Below, piece by piece: positions 16,964 through 26,098 of a stretch of DNA of 64,000 bases. This DNA comes from an uncultured Pelagibacteraceae bacterium (GTDB lineage Bacteria > Pseudomonadota > Alphaproteobacteria > Pelagibacterales > Pelagibacteraceae). The notes below the pieces were generated by a model, which did no database searches, was not told the origin of the DNA, and was given only the letters and a program-made list of their open reading frames with translations. A program made the translations under genes and the position numbers. Within the stretch, counting starts at the first letter, position 1. Every line of letters begins with the position of its first letter. Location of the stretch: positions 62,001 to 126,000 of the forward strand of contig CACPOL010000001.1 of NCBI GenBank assembly GCA_902635545.1. Reading direction: 5' to 3'.

Positions 16964-18310
16964 CTAATTTTTTTGATTCCTTTGATAGTTAGTAATACCT
17001 GTTCTAAGTTTATCAATTATCTCATCAATATGTTTTTTTTCACAAATAAATTGCGGAGCTATAATTAAACAATCGCCAGTAGCCTTAAAATTCACTCCTG
17101 CTTCATAACAAGCTTTAAAACATTCAAACCCAGCTTTACCAGGTTTGACTTTCATTTTCATATCAATTCCACCCATCATTCCGTATCCTCTTATATTTTC
17201 AACAGACTCCAAGTCTTGAAGAGAAAACAAACCTTTCTGAAAATAAGGAGCTAAATTTTTTGCTCTATTAAAAATATCATCTTTTTCAAAAATATCTTGA
17301 ACTGCTAAAGCTGCCGCAACAGCAACAGGAATTCCAGAATAGGTATAACCATGAAACAATTCAATTGATCCTTTTGGAGAAGAGTCCATTACAGAGTCAT
17401 AAATTTCATCTTTGCATGCAACGACTCCCATAGGCACAACACCATTTGTAGTCGCTTTAGCCATAGTCATTATATCAGGTGTAACTCCATATTCGATACT
17501 TGCGAAAGATGAGCCAGTTCTACCCCATCCTGTAATTACCTCATCAAAAATTAAAAGTATTCCATGTTTGTCACATATCTCTCTTAATTTCTGTAAATAT
17601 CCTTTTGGTGGGACTAATGTTCCAGTAGATCCTGCAATCGGTTCAACTATACAAGCTGCAATATTCTCTGGTCCAAAGTTAGTTGCAATTCTTTCTAAAT
17701 CATCTGCCCTATCAGCACCTGTTTCTGGTTGACCACTTACAAATTTATGCTCTGGTAAGTGAGTATGCCTCATATGTTGAACTCCTGGCATTAATACACT
17801 TGCAAAAGTTTTAACGTTATTAATCATTCCGCCTACTGAGATACAACCAATATTCATTCCATGATATCCTCTTTCTCTTCCTACAAATCTAAATCTTTCT
17901 GCCTTGCCTTTAGATCTATGATAGGCGATTGCAATCTTAAGTGCAGTTTCAACTGCTGTTGATCCACAGATTGTATAAAAAATTTTATTTAAATCTCCTG
18001 GAGTATGTTTTGAAATTCTTGTAGCTAATTCAAACGATCCGCCAAAGCCTTGTTGAAATGGCTGAGCATAATCTAGAGTTTCTAATTGTTTAGTAACTGC
18101 TTCTGTAATTTCTTTTCTACCATGTCCCAATGGATTGCAAAATAATCCTGAACTAGCATCTATTTGTGTTTTACCATGATGTGTTTTTAAATAGACTCCT
18201 TTTGCTTCAGTTATCAATCTTGGATTTGCCTTAAAATCTTTGTTTGAGGTAAAAGGCATCCAATGTTCATTTAAAGAATTAGGCACCGAAGTTCTTTTTT
18301 CTGAGCTCAT
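16964..18310 (-). CDS. class III omega-amino acid:pyruvate aminotransferase (taurine/hypotaurine/beta-alanine type)
   Basis: The 448 residues start with NEHWMPFTSNKDFK, the usual opening of omega-amino acid:pyruvate transaminases. Other features are ICGSTAVETALKIA (PLP phosphate binding), RERGYHGMN, IFDEVITGWGRTG with the PLP-pairing Asp, and MAKATTNGVVPMG with the Schiff-base Lys. The family moves the amino group of taurine, hypotaurine or beta-alanine to pyruvate. The gene faces away from the tauABC transporter and is followed by ald, so taurine or hypotaurine is the best guess, producing sulfoacetaldehyde or its sulfinate counterpart. Beta-alanine or GABA remain possible, because sequence alone does not fix the substrate. 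Confidence 0.88.
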   Translation of the reverse strand: MSSEKRTSVPNSLNEHWMPFTSNKDFKANPRLITEAKGVYLKTHHGKTQIDASSGLFCNPLGHGRKEITEAVTKQLETLDYAQPFQQGFGGSFELATRISKHTPGDLNKIFYTICGSTAVETALKIAIAYHRSKGKAERFRFVGRERGYHGMNIGCISVGGMINNVKTFASVLMPGVQHMRHTHLPEHKFVSGQPETGADRADDLERIATNFGPENIAACIVEPIAGSTGTLVPPKGYLQKLREICDKHGILLIFDEVITGWGRTGSSFASIEYGVTPDIMTMAKATTNGVVPMGVVACKDEIYDSVMDSSPKGSIELFHGYTYSGIPVAVAAALAVQDIFEKDDIFNRAKNLAPYFQKGLFSLQDLESVENIRGYGMMGGIDMKMKVKPGKAGFECFKACYEAGVNFKATGDCLIIAPQFICEKKHIDEIIDKLRTGITNYQRNQKN

Positions 18311-18392
18311 AATATTTTTTAAAATATATTAATTGTTATATTAAGAATTCTTTAGACTAAATAGCTATAATTAACCACCAAAATAATTGACG

Positions 18393-18405
18393 CAACTTAA
18401 AGTTG
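18393..18405. promoter_or_regulatory. 13 bp dyad CAACTTAAAGTTG between the aminotransferase and tauA
   Basis: A perfect inverted repeat of two 6 bp arms around one A, lying in the 178 bp gap between the divergent aminotransferase and tauA genes, right after a TTGACG box (18387-18392). Its place in a shared control region makes it a candidate operator, but no regulator gene of the TauR type is present in the window and no second copy was noticed. tauA itself has a good ribosome-binding site (AGAGGA, 7 nt before the ATG). Confidence 0.3.
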
Positions 18406-18488
18406 TATCAAAATTAACACTTTTTTGTTTTACATCTAGGCAAATTTAATTTTAACTATTGATATTATAAATCAACAAAGAGGAATAA

Positions 18489-19430
18489 ATGAAAAAAATA
18501 ATTAGTTTTCTTTTAGGATGTTTTGTAGCTCTTAACTTAAATATTTCAGTTGCAAATTCTGCGGCTAATGAAGTTAGAGTTGCTTACTTTCTAGAATGGC
18601 CAAGTCCAAATCTAGAGGACATGCAAAAAAAAGCATTTGCTAAAGCTCTTGGAGTTCCAGTTAAATGGACAAACTTCACTAATGGTGGTGCAATGACTGA
18701 TGCAATGTTAGCGGGTGATATTGATATATCTTACTCTCAAGGGTTAGTACCATTTATCAATGCTGTAAAATCAAAAGCTCCTATTAAGCTTGTAGATATA
18801 GCGATGGAATATGGAATGGGAGGAACAACTTGTGTTACTTCTAATGCTTCAGGAATTACAAAGGCTAATGCTACTGAATTAGAGGGCAAAAAAGTTGCTG
18901 TTCCATTAGGTACAATGGCTGAGTATGTTTTTGATGAAAGTATGAAAGTTGTTGGTGCAGATAGAAAAAAAATGGATATCATTCAAATGGACCCTGAAGA
19001 AGGTGCTGCTGCGTTGGTAAGTGGTGATGTTGTTATGGCATGTTTATTTGGCGGTAACTCTATTAAAGCTGCAACAGCAGTTGGTTCTAGACTACTTACA
19101 GTTCAAGAAGCTAGAGACGCTGGTATCTTAGGTATAGATATTACTTCAGTGACTACAAAGTTTATGAAGGAAAATCCAGGTATGCTTAGAACATTTATAG
19201 AAGTAACTCATGAAGCTAATGCAAGATATAGAGCTGGAAAAAGCGATATGAATGCAATGTCAAAAGCTTCAGAAATGAAAGTTGCTGATATGAAAGAAAC
19301 TTTAAGTGGCTTCAAATTCCTAACTCCGGAAGAGACTAAAAAATCAATGGAGAGTGGTAATCTTGATGCATTCTTAAAAGGAATGGGCACACCAAGAGGA
19401 AACGTAGACACTAGTTTCTTACCTCTATAA
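18489..19430 (+). CDS. tauA: taurine-type ABC transporter, periplasmic substrate-binding protein
   Basis: The 313-residue protein has a Sec signal peptide of about 25 residues (ISVANSAA) and a mature sequence typical of the SsuA/TauA/NMT1 family: VRVAYFLEWPSPN, then FTNGGAMTDAMLAGDIDISYSQGLVPF and a second-lobe block GKKVAVPLGTMAEY. It would capture taurine or a related sulfonate or amine in the periplasm and hand it to the TauC channel. A strong hairpin terminator follows, so it is probably made in excess over tauB and tauC. It faces away from a transaminase gene. The exact ligand is inferred from context. Confidence 0.88.
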   Translation: MKKIISFLLGCFVALNLNISVANSAANEVRVAYFLEWPSPNLEDMQKKAFAKALGVPVKWTNFTNGGAMTDAMLAGDIDISYSQGLVPFINAVKSKAPIKLVDIAMEYGMGGTTCVTSNASGITKANATELEGKKVAVPLGTMAEYVFDESMKVVGADRKKMDIIQMDPEEGAAALVSGDVVMACLFGGNSIKAATAVGSRLLTVQEARDAGILGIDITSVTTKFMKENPGMLRTFIEVTHEANARYRAGKSDMNAMSKASEMKVADMKETLSGFKFLTPEETKKSMESGNLDAFLKGMGTPRGNVDTSFLPL

Positions 19431-19453
19431 TTTTTATAGAGTTAAAAAAATTT

Positions 19454-19492
19454 AATAGGCGCCAATTTTATAAATTGGTGCCTATTTTTTTA
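19454..19492 (+). terminator. intrinsic terminator between tauA and tauB
   Basis: A 15 bp stem (19454-19468 pairing with 19472-19486, one G-T pair) with a 3 nt loop, running directly into a T tract. It is the strongest hairpin in the region. It sits inside the transport operon, immediately after the binding-protein gene, so partial read-through would set a high ratio of binding protein to membrane components. Confidence 0.9.
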
Positions 19493-19519
19493 GCAAAATT
19501 TTTTATATAAAGATAATTT

Positions 19520-20317
19520 ATGAGTGATCTTATTTCACAAAATCTTAATATGGTTTTTAAAACTCCAAAAGGAGAAACAGTTCATGCGTTAAAAGATTTA
19601 AACTTTACTTTAAAAAAAGGAGAGCTTCTGACTGTTCTTGGTCCCTCAGGATGTGGAAAAACAACTTTATTAAATATAACTGCTGGTTTTATAAGACCAA
19701 CATCCGGAACTATCACATTAAATAATAAAGAAATTGATGGACCCGGAGTTGAACGAGGTATGGTTTTTCAACAAGGAGCTTTATTTGAATGGTTAACAGT
19801 CTCAGAAAATGTAAATTTTGGATTAAGAATGAAAAAAAAAGATCCAATCGAGACTCAAAAAAAAGTTGATGAGTGGTTAGAAATTGTTGGACTCAAAGGA
19901 TTTGGAAATACACCAACTTATCAATTGTCTGGGGGTATGCAACAGAGAGTGGCCCTTGCAAGATGTCTTATCAATGATCCAGACTTAATTTTAATGGATG
20001 AACCATTAGGAGCTCTTGATGCTTTGACAAGAGAAAAAATGCAGTCTCTTGTTCTTAAAATTTGGAAAGAGACTGGAAAAACAATAATTTTAATCACACA
20101 CTCAGTTGAGGAAGCTTTATTACTTGGAGAAAGATTATACGTGATGGCTCCACGACCAGGGCGTATTCACAAAGAATATAATCTTCCTTTTGCTTCTATG
20201 GGACTTAAAAAAGATTTAAGAGAAATTAAAAAAAATAAAGATTTTTCAGCCAAACGAGAAGAAATACTAGAAATGATTTGGAATATGGAAGAAGAAATTA
20301 TGGGAAAAGAAATTTAA
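19520..20317 (+). CDS. tauB: taurine-type ABC transporter, ATP-binding protein
   Basis: A 265-residue ABC ATPase that powers sulfonate uptake. The Walker A loop GPSGCGKTT lies at about 40-48, the Q loop in VFQQGALFEW, the signature LSGGMQQRVALA near 136-147, Walker B LILMDEPLGALD, and the switch His in LITHSVEEALLL. The closest named families are TauB/SsuB/nitrate-type ATPases. It is separated from tauA by a terminator and joined to tauC without any spacer (stop at 20317, ATG at 20318). Confidence 0.93.
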   Translation: MSDLISQNLNMVFKTPKGETVHALKDLNFTLKKGELLTVLGPSGCGKTTLLNITAGFIRPTSGTITLNNKEIDGPGVERGMVFQQGALFEWLTVSENVNFGLRMKKKDPIETQKKVDEWLEIVGLKGFGNTPTYQLSGGMQQRVALARCLINDPDLILMDEPLGALDALTREKMQSLVLKIWKETGKTIILITHSVEEALLLGERLYVMAPRPGRIHKEYNLPFASMGLKKDLREIKKNKDFSAKREEILEMIWNMEEEIMGKEI

Positions 20318-22243
20318 ATGCTTACTCAAATAGTTACCTTTTTGATTTTTTTTGCAGTCGTTGGCTGCATTCTTTATGGAAGACGTTTAATCAAAACTGA
20401 GAAAGTTGATGCAGTTTTTGGTAACCCCGAAAGAGCTTTAGGTGGCACGCATTGGGTAATTGTTGGAAGCAGTTTTCTTCTTTTAATTTGGCTGTACTAT
20501 TCTTGGGATATTGCAAAAGGATTTTATCCAAAATCCGCTAACGAACTTTGTCAAGTTGCAAAAGTAAATGACTCTTTGCTAGGATTAAAATATCAATTTC
20601 CAATTGAGCAAAGAGAATTAAAAAGTACATCACAGATTAAACAAGAAAATAAAAATCTAAAGAAAATTTCAATTGAAATTCAGAATTCCAATGAACTAAA
20701 TAATCAACAAAAAACAATCCTGATAGGTTTTATAAGTAAAACTACTCAGTTAATTCCACTATTAACTAATGAGGATTTAATTGAAAATGAAACTAAACAA
20801 AAAATAATTGAAATCACTGGCAGAATTAACCTTTTAACCGAGAATTTTCAAAAATTAGATTATCCATTCGAGACTGAACAAGAATTAAATGACAGACTTA
20901 AAGCTGTAGGTGAAGAAGGTGGCTGGGGTATCACAAAAGTGAATGCAGGATCAGGAACTATTGAAAATACTATTGAAGTACCTTTGATACCAGCTACAAG
21001 TAGAGGCTTAAAATTTCATACTGCTGCGCAGGAGTTAAATTTAATAAGTGATGAATTTTTTAAATTACGTAACCATAATCCACAATTTAAAAATAAAATT
21101 AAAGATCTTAAAAATGAAATTAAATTATACAGAAAAAGCTTGGATGATAGTCAAGAGGTTGCCTCTACTTATGCAAAAAATATTGTAAAAATTGCAAGAA
21201 GGATTGAGTTTGCCAGTATCTACCCTCCAAATGCATTAAATAAAATGCAGGAGGCAATTATAAAATTTGATAATGCACAAATACAAGCTCAAGGCGGACT
21301 TAGATTTATTGATATTTTTTTATTTCCAGCTGGAACAATTGTTGCTAGCGGCCCAAGTTGTTCAGAACAAGGATCAGGTAGATGGCTTCCTAAACCTTCT
21401 GATACTTTCAATAAATTTATTCTAATGTCTAAACCAAGCGTTGGTTATAAAGATATTCCTCTTTTATGGATAAAAATGGTTGATGTTAGTAAAACCATTG
21501 GTTTTATTTTACCTGATTGGATAGCAGATATTTTGCCAGGAGAATATCCAGTACACACAACAGATGGGATAGTTAAACAAAATTTCAAAGGTTCAGTTTT
21601 GAAAGTTGTAACTGGTGATTTTAAATTATTTAAAATTCCAGTTCCTTATGGACATATATGGGATTCTTTTATGAGAGTTTTTTTAGGATTAGTATTTGGA
21701 ATAATCATTGGTGTTCCGTTAGGATTGTTTATGGGATTAAATAGATTTGCTAAAGGTTTTTTTGACCCTTTGATTGAACTCTATAGACCTGTTCCTCCTC
21801 TTGCATGGGCGCCACTAATTATTTCCGTATTAGGAATTGATAATACTGGAAAAGTGTTTTTATTATTTATGGTTTCATTATCAATAATGATAATTTCAGC
21901 AAGAGCTGGTGCTTCAGGAACTCAACTTTCAAAAATCCATGCTGCTCATTCTCTAGGTGCATCGAAAAAACAAATACTAAGATATGTAATTTTTCCTAAC
22001 TCTTTACCAGAAATTTTGACTGGTATTAGGGTTGCAGTAGGAATGTGCTGGGGGACATTAGTTGCAGCTGAATTCCTAGCTGGAACAACTGGTATTGGTT
22101 TTGTTGAAAATGTTGCAAAAAAATACTTTCAATATGAGGTTATCTGGATAACGATATTCATTATGGGTATGCTGGGACTTTTATTCGACGTTACTTTAAG
22201 AAAAATAATCGATAAAACTATTCCATGGCGTGGAAAAGGATAA
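20318..22243 (+). CDS. tauC: taurine-type ABC transporter permease with a long N-terminal extension
   Basis: The C-terminal ~200 residues (from about 440) are a normal BPD permease with the ATPase-contact EAA loop AAHSLGASKKQILRYVIFPN near 544. The protein has 641 residues, whereas TauC/SsuC permeases have about 250-290. The extra N-terminal part has two membrane segments (about 5-22 and 45-65), then some 330 mostly hydrophilic residues with helical, coiled-coil-like stretches rich in Lys/Glu/Asn (such as 100-180 and 255-300) that would lie in the periplasm. It may bind or stage the substrate, or dock TauA. The tail overlaps the next gene by 19 bp. Function as permease is certain by motif; the extension's role is unknown. 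Confidence 0.88.
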   Translation: MLTQIVTFLIFFAVVGCILYGRRLIKTEKVDAVFGNPERALGGTHWVIVGSSFLLLIWLYYSWDIAKGFYPKSANELCQVAKVNDSLLGLKYQFPIEQRELKSTSQIKQENKNLKKISIEIQNSNELNNQQKTILIGFISKTTQLIPLLTNEDLIENETKQKIIEITGRINLLTENFQKLDYPFETEQELNDRLKAVGEEGGWGITKVNAGSGTIENTIEVPLIPATSRGLKFHTAAQELNLISDEFFKLRNHNPQFKNKIKDLKNEIKLYRKSLDDSQEVASTYAKNIVKIARRIEFASIYPPNALNKMQEAIIKFDNAQIQAQGGLRFIDIFLFPAGTIVASGPSCSEQGSGRWLPKPSDTFNKFILMSKPSVGYKDIPLLWIKMVDVSKTIGFILPDWIADILPGEYPVHTTDGIVKQNFKGSVLKVVTGDFKLFKIPVPYGHIWDSFMRVFLGLVFGIIIGVPLGLFMGLNRFAKGFFDPLIELYRPVPPLAWAPLIISVLGIDNTGKVFLLFMVSLSIMIISARAGASGTQLSKIHAAHSLGASKKQILRYVIFPNSLPEILTGIRVAVGMCWGTLVAAEFLAGTTGIGFVENVAKKYFQYEVIWITIFIMGMLGLLFDVTLRKIIDKTIPWRGKG

Positions 22244-23286
22244 TTTGTTTTTTATTTTTATTTTCATCAATAACTCAAGCTGATGAATTAAAATTTACTA
22301 AAATAGTTTCTCTAGATCAACCATGGGGATCATCATTTATAAATGAAGATGAATTGATACTTACAGAAAAAGAAGGAAAAATTAAAATTGTAAATTTCAA
22401 AAATAATAAAATTTTAAATGTAGAACATGATTTAAATTTTTTAGTTTATGGGCAAGGAGGACTGCTAGATATTATTTATAAAGATGGTTTTTTGTGGATC
22501 TCATACTCTGAAAACAGAGGAAATTGGAAATCAAGTACTTCAATTGCAAAGGCTAAATTTAATAAAAGTAAATTATCTTTTTCAAATATTTTTAGGGCTG
22601 AGCCAGCAATAGACTCGGGCTATCACTTTGGATCTAGATTGGCGATTAAAGAGAGCTTTCTATATGCTTCGGTAGGAGAAAGAGGTCAAGGTATGATAGC
22701 TCAAGATCCCACAAAACATCCTGGAAGTATAGTAAGAATTCATTTAGATGGAAGTGTTCCAAAAGATAATCCTAAATTTATTGATAAAAAAAATTGGTTA
22801 CCAGAAATATATCAAATAGGAGTAAGAAACCCTCAAGGTCTCACTTTGTCTCCATTCGATAAAAAAATTTATGCTAGCAATCATGGAGCAAAAGGTGGGG
22901 ACTGGTTTGGAGAAATTAAAAAAGGAGAGAACTATGGTTGGAAAATTTTAGGCTGGGGTGGAAAAAATTATAGTGGTACAAAAATAGGACCAAAATGGGC
23001 GCCTGGCTTTACAAAAGCTATTCAATACTGGGTTCCATCAATTGCTACAAGTGCAATAACTATCTATAAAGGCAATGAATTTAAAGAATGGAATGGATTT
23101 GCTTTAATAACATCATTAAAAGATATGTCGCTAAGATCGCTTAACTTCACTAATTTAGATAATGTAAAAGAACAAATAATATTTAAGAATAAAATTGGAA
23201 GAATAAGAGATATACAAGTGCATCCAAAAACTGGTAAAATTTATTTTCTAACAAAAGATGCTTTATGGTTAATGGAAAAAAACTAA
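22225..23286 (+). CDS. secreted PQQ-type sugar dehydrogenase family protein (Asd/YliI-like)
   Basis: The 353 residues begin with a signal peptide (FLFLFSSITQA) and continue as a six-bladed beta-propeller of the glucose/sorbosone dehydrogenase family. Visible are YGQGGLLDI, GERGQG, HPGSIVRIHLDGSVPKDNP and YQIGVRNPQGL, the last two being landmarks of soluble aldose dehydrogenases. These enzymes oxidise aldoses in the periplasm with PQQ. No PQQ synthesis gene is in the window, so it could stay without cofactor or scavenge it. The start overlaps tauC by 19 bp and the end overlaps the next gene by 22 bp, placing it in the tauBC transcript. Confidence 0.85.
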   Translation: MAWKRIICFLFLFSSITQADELKFTKIVSLDQPWGSSFINEDELILTEKEGKIKIVNFKNNKILNVEHDLNFLVYGQGGLLDIIYKDGFLWISYSENRGNWKSSTSIAKAKFNKSKLSFSNIFRAEPAIDSGYHFGSRLAIKESFLYASVGERGQGMIAQDPTKHPGSIVRIHLDGSVPKDNPKFIDKKNWLPEIYQIGVRNPQGLTLSPFDKKIYASNHGAKGGDWFGEIKKGENYGWKILGWGGKNYSGTKIGPKWAPGFTKAIQYWVPSIATSAITIYKGNEFKEWNGFALITSLKDMSLRSLNFTNLDNVKEQIIFKNKIGRIRDIQVHPKTGKIYFLTKDALWLMEKN

Positions 23287-24266
23287 ATAAAATATTACTT
23301 AGAATTTTTAAAAAATACGGGCTTAGTACAAAACATTCAAAAATTTGTTCTCAAGCTTTAATTAATGCAGAATTAGTTGGCGCTCACTCTCATGGTTTAT
23401 CAAGATTAAAAATGTATTGTAAAAGAATCGAAAAAAAAATTATAAATCCTAAGCCAAAGATAAAAATAAAAAAAATTTCCCAGTCAATTTCAAAAATAAA
23501 TGCAGATAATTGCATTGGATTCGTTGCTGGTGAAGTGGGAATTAAAGAAGCTATCAAAAATGCAAAGAAAACTGGATTTGGTTTAGTTGGTATTAAAAAT
23601 AGTGGACATTATGGATTATCAGGTTACTACGCTGAAAAAGCAGTAAAAAAAAATTTAATAGTATTCAGTTTTACTAATGCTCCACCAGCAATAGCCCCTT
23701 ATGGCTCTCGAAAAAAATTATTTGGAACTAATCCAATTTGTTTTGGAACACCTACTGGGTCCAAAATACCTTTTATTTTAGATATGTCAGTATCAGTGAT
23801 AAACAGAGGTAAGATTCGATTGGCAGAAAGATTAGGAAAAAAAATACCAAAAGGTGTTGCGTTAGATAAATATGGTAAACCAACTACTGATGCTAAAAAA
23901 GCCTTAAAAGGTGTTCAATTACCGATTGGTGGTTTTAGAGGATCAGGATTAGCTTGGATGGTTGATATATTAAGTGGTGTATTAACAGGTGGCAATCACG
24001 GTGGGAAAGTAAAAGACCCTTTTGATGATTTTTCTGGACCCCAGAATATTGGCCATTTATTTATAGTTATAAAGCCAAATTTATTTGTTGGAAACTATAA
24101 TCATAGAATTAAGGAAAATATCAAAAGAGTCAAAAGACTCCCAAAAATAAAGAATGTTAAGGAAATTTTTTTTCCTGGCCAAAATAAATTCTATAGGTTT
24201 AAAAAAAATTTGAAAAAAAAAATATATATATCAAAAGAAATTCAAAGAGATTTAAATAATTTGTAG
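23265..24266 (+). CDS. Ldh2 family (malate/L-lactate/sulfolactate) NAD(P)-dependent dehydrogenase
   Basis: A 333-residue non-Rossmann dehydrogenase with the family motif VGAHSHGLSRLKMY (active-site His), VGIKNSGHYGLSGYYAE, GTNPICFGTP and FILDMSVS. The family includes malate dehydrogenase, ureidoglycolate dehydrogenase, and ComC/SlcC sulfolactate dehydrogenases. Its position at the end of the taurine-type transport operon (22 bp overlap with the preceding gene) makes a sulfonate-related 2-hydroxy acid attractive, but this is contextual inference. A 2 bp gap separates its stop from a convergent membrane-protein gene. Cytoplasmic; no signal peptide. Confidence 0.85.
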   Translation: MVNGKKLNKILLRIFKKYGLSTKHSKICSQALINAELVGAHSHGLSRLKMYCKRIEKKIINPKPKIKIKKISQSISKINADNCIGFVAGEVGIKEAIKNAKKTGFGLVGIKNSGHYGLSGYYAEKAVKKNLIVFSFTNAPPAIAPYGSRKKLFGTNPICFGTPTGSKIPFILDMSVSVINRGKIRLAERLGKKIPKGVALDKYGKPTTDAKKALKGVQLPIGGFRGSGLAWMVDILSGVLTGGNHGGKVKDPFDDFSGPQNIGHLFIVIKPNLFVGNYNHRIKENIKRVKRLPKIKNVKEIFFPGQNKFYRFKKNLKKKIYISKEIQRDLNNL

Positions 24267-24267
24267 A

Positions 24268-26076
24268 TTATTTCCTTAAGTAAATGTCCCAAAAACTTAT
24301 TGAGTCATGCTTTAGAAAATTTTTTTTAATATGTTGATCTACTAAATATAACTTTTTATTTAAAGGTATATCCCAATAATCTTTAGGACCGTTTGCTATA
24401 ATAAAGTTAGTATTTTTCAATTCGGCAACTATTTTTTTTTGTTTATCAAAGGAACTTGCGCTCCAAATAAAATAATACTTCGTACAACTTTTTTTTCTTA
24501 AAATATAGTAGAAAGCTGCATCATTTGAAAATAATTGAATACAATTATAATCTTTTACAAGGGATAGTGTTTTTTCTTTTAGAGAAATTTCTTTTTTATT
24601 TAAAAAAAATTCATCTGGCATTTTAACAAACTCTTTAAATCTAGTTTCATAATTATTTATATTATTGAAATTAATTCTTATAGGAAAAAAAACAAAAATA
24701 AGAATTAATAGGAAGGTAAATAAATTTTTTGATAATTTACTTAAATAAATTTTAGATTTAGATATTTTATAAAGTAATAAGTAAGAAAAATAAATTGAAA
24801 AAAATATAATTGGGAAACCAAAAACATGTTTTATATGAGCTCCATCAGATCGGCCTAATGCGTACAAATAACTTCCAAAACTAGTGATTGCTAATAAAAG
24901 CAAAATCTTTTTAAATAAATTAGAAAATTTTTTTTCTGATTTAAATATTAAACTTACGGAAAAAATTAAACAAAATATTATAGAAATAAGAGTTTTCGTT
25001 GCTCTCGAAGAATTTGGCTCTTGACTGAATGGAGTTGGGTGAATTAAGCCATGCACATAATTCATTTCTTTATAAATTGATATAGTATTCTCTTTAAAAT
25101 GGTAAAATTCATCTTGAAAAGTAAAATAAAAAGTTATCCAAGAAAGGCAAATGAATAAAGAAAGAATAAAGATTTTTTTATATTCTTCTTTAAAAAATAA
25201 GTAAATAAGAATTACAACTATTAACAAATTACAAACTAATCCTCTGTCTATCCCCCATATAATTGAAAATAAACTAAGTAAAGAAATAGATAATAATATA
25301 AGCGTTTGTTGTTTTTTCATTAATAAAGCAATAAACAATATTAATAGTACGACAATGGGTAGTTCTCTAAATGTTATTAAATCTATTGTAGTTAAATCGT
25401 AATCACCCAAACTTAAAAAAACAAATGAATTGATAAGAAAAAAAAATTTTTTTAAATATTTATCTAAAGTTATAAAATTTGTTAAAAGTAAACTTAAAAT
25501 CAATAAAGAAAACTTAAGAAAAAAAATTAATAACAAATCAGAATATCTTGATAGACCAATACTAATATTTTGAAAAATCTGCCAAATAAATTTAGTCGCC
25601 AATGTTTCGTAAAAAATTCCAACGGTTACATAAGATCCAGACCACAAAGATCCATCTATTAGACTTTTATAGGCTGAACTTAATCTTTGGCCATCATGAT
25701 AACTATCTATTTTATGTTCGGGAAAATTAATGGAAAGAAAATCAAAAAAAAGGAAGGTTAAAATTATGAGAAATACTACAAATACATCTTTTGAAGTTGA
25801 AACGTTTGAGTTATCTTTTTTTAAAAAAACTTTTATTTTTTGTAGAAAATTTGAATTATAAATGAATTTAATAGCTAAATATGTTATTAAAGGAAGTCCT
25901 ATAAAAGAAAAATAACGAAATATATCATTTTTAGCATCATGATTACTTAAGGAATAAACACCAATTATTTTAGGATCAGAGTATGGAAAACTAATATGTT
26001 TCCATAAAAAAGTGCTTAAAAAAATTGAACAGATGATAGAAATAATTAAAACTAATCTTTCTTTTTGATATTTCAT
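24268..26076 (-). CDS. polytopic membrane protein, probably GT-C type glycosyltransferase-like
   Basis: A membrane protein of 602 residues from the ATG at 26076, with at least ten hydrophobic segments and an extracytoplasmic loop FPEHKIDSYHDGQRLSSAY, where the acidic and histidine residues recall the first loop of GT-C enzymes. No named family is recognised. A longer in-frame start at 26115 would add 13 residues but would overlap the divergent GT2 gene start at 26099. The shorter start leaves 22 bp between the two. It faces away from a dolichol-phosphate-mannose-synthase-like gene, which fits a lipid-linked sugar pathway, with this protein using the polyprenyl-phosphate sugar outside. That pairing is an inference. 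Confidence 0.65.
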   Translation of the reverse strand: MKYQKERLVLIISIICSIFLSTFLWKHISFPYSDPKIIGVYSLSNHDAKNDIFRYFSFIGLPLITYLAIKFIYNSNFLQKIKVFLKKDNSNVSTSKDVFVVFLIILTFLFFDFLSINFPEHKIDSYHDGQRLSSAYKSLIDGSLWSGSYVTVGIFYETLATKFIWQIFQNISIGLSRYSDLLLIFFLKFSLLILSLLLTNFITLDKYLKKFFFLINSFVFLSLGDYDLTTIDLITFRELPIVVLLILFIALLMKKQQTLILLSISLLSLFSIIWGIDRGLVCNLLIVVILIYLFFKEEYKKIFILSLFICLSWITFYFTFQDEFYHFKENTISIYKEMNYVHGLIHPTPFSQEPNSSRATKTLISIIFCLIFSVSLIFKSEKKFSNLFKKILLLLAITSFGSYLYALGRSDGAHIKHVFGFPIIFFSIYFSYLLLYKISKSKIYLSKLSKNLFTFLLILIFVFFPIRINFNNINNYETRFKEFVKMPDEFFLNKKEISLKEKTLSLVKDYNCIQLFSNDAAFYYILRKKSCTKYYFIWSASSFDKQKKIVAELKNTNFIIANGPKDYWDIPLNKKLYLVDQHIKKNFLKHDSISFWDIYLRK

Positions 26077-26098
26077 CAATACTATTTTAAACTTTAAT

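Noticed and set aside
17412-17732. Open frame of 106 codons on the plus strand
   Set aside because: Antisense to the conserved PLP region of the class III aminotransferase.
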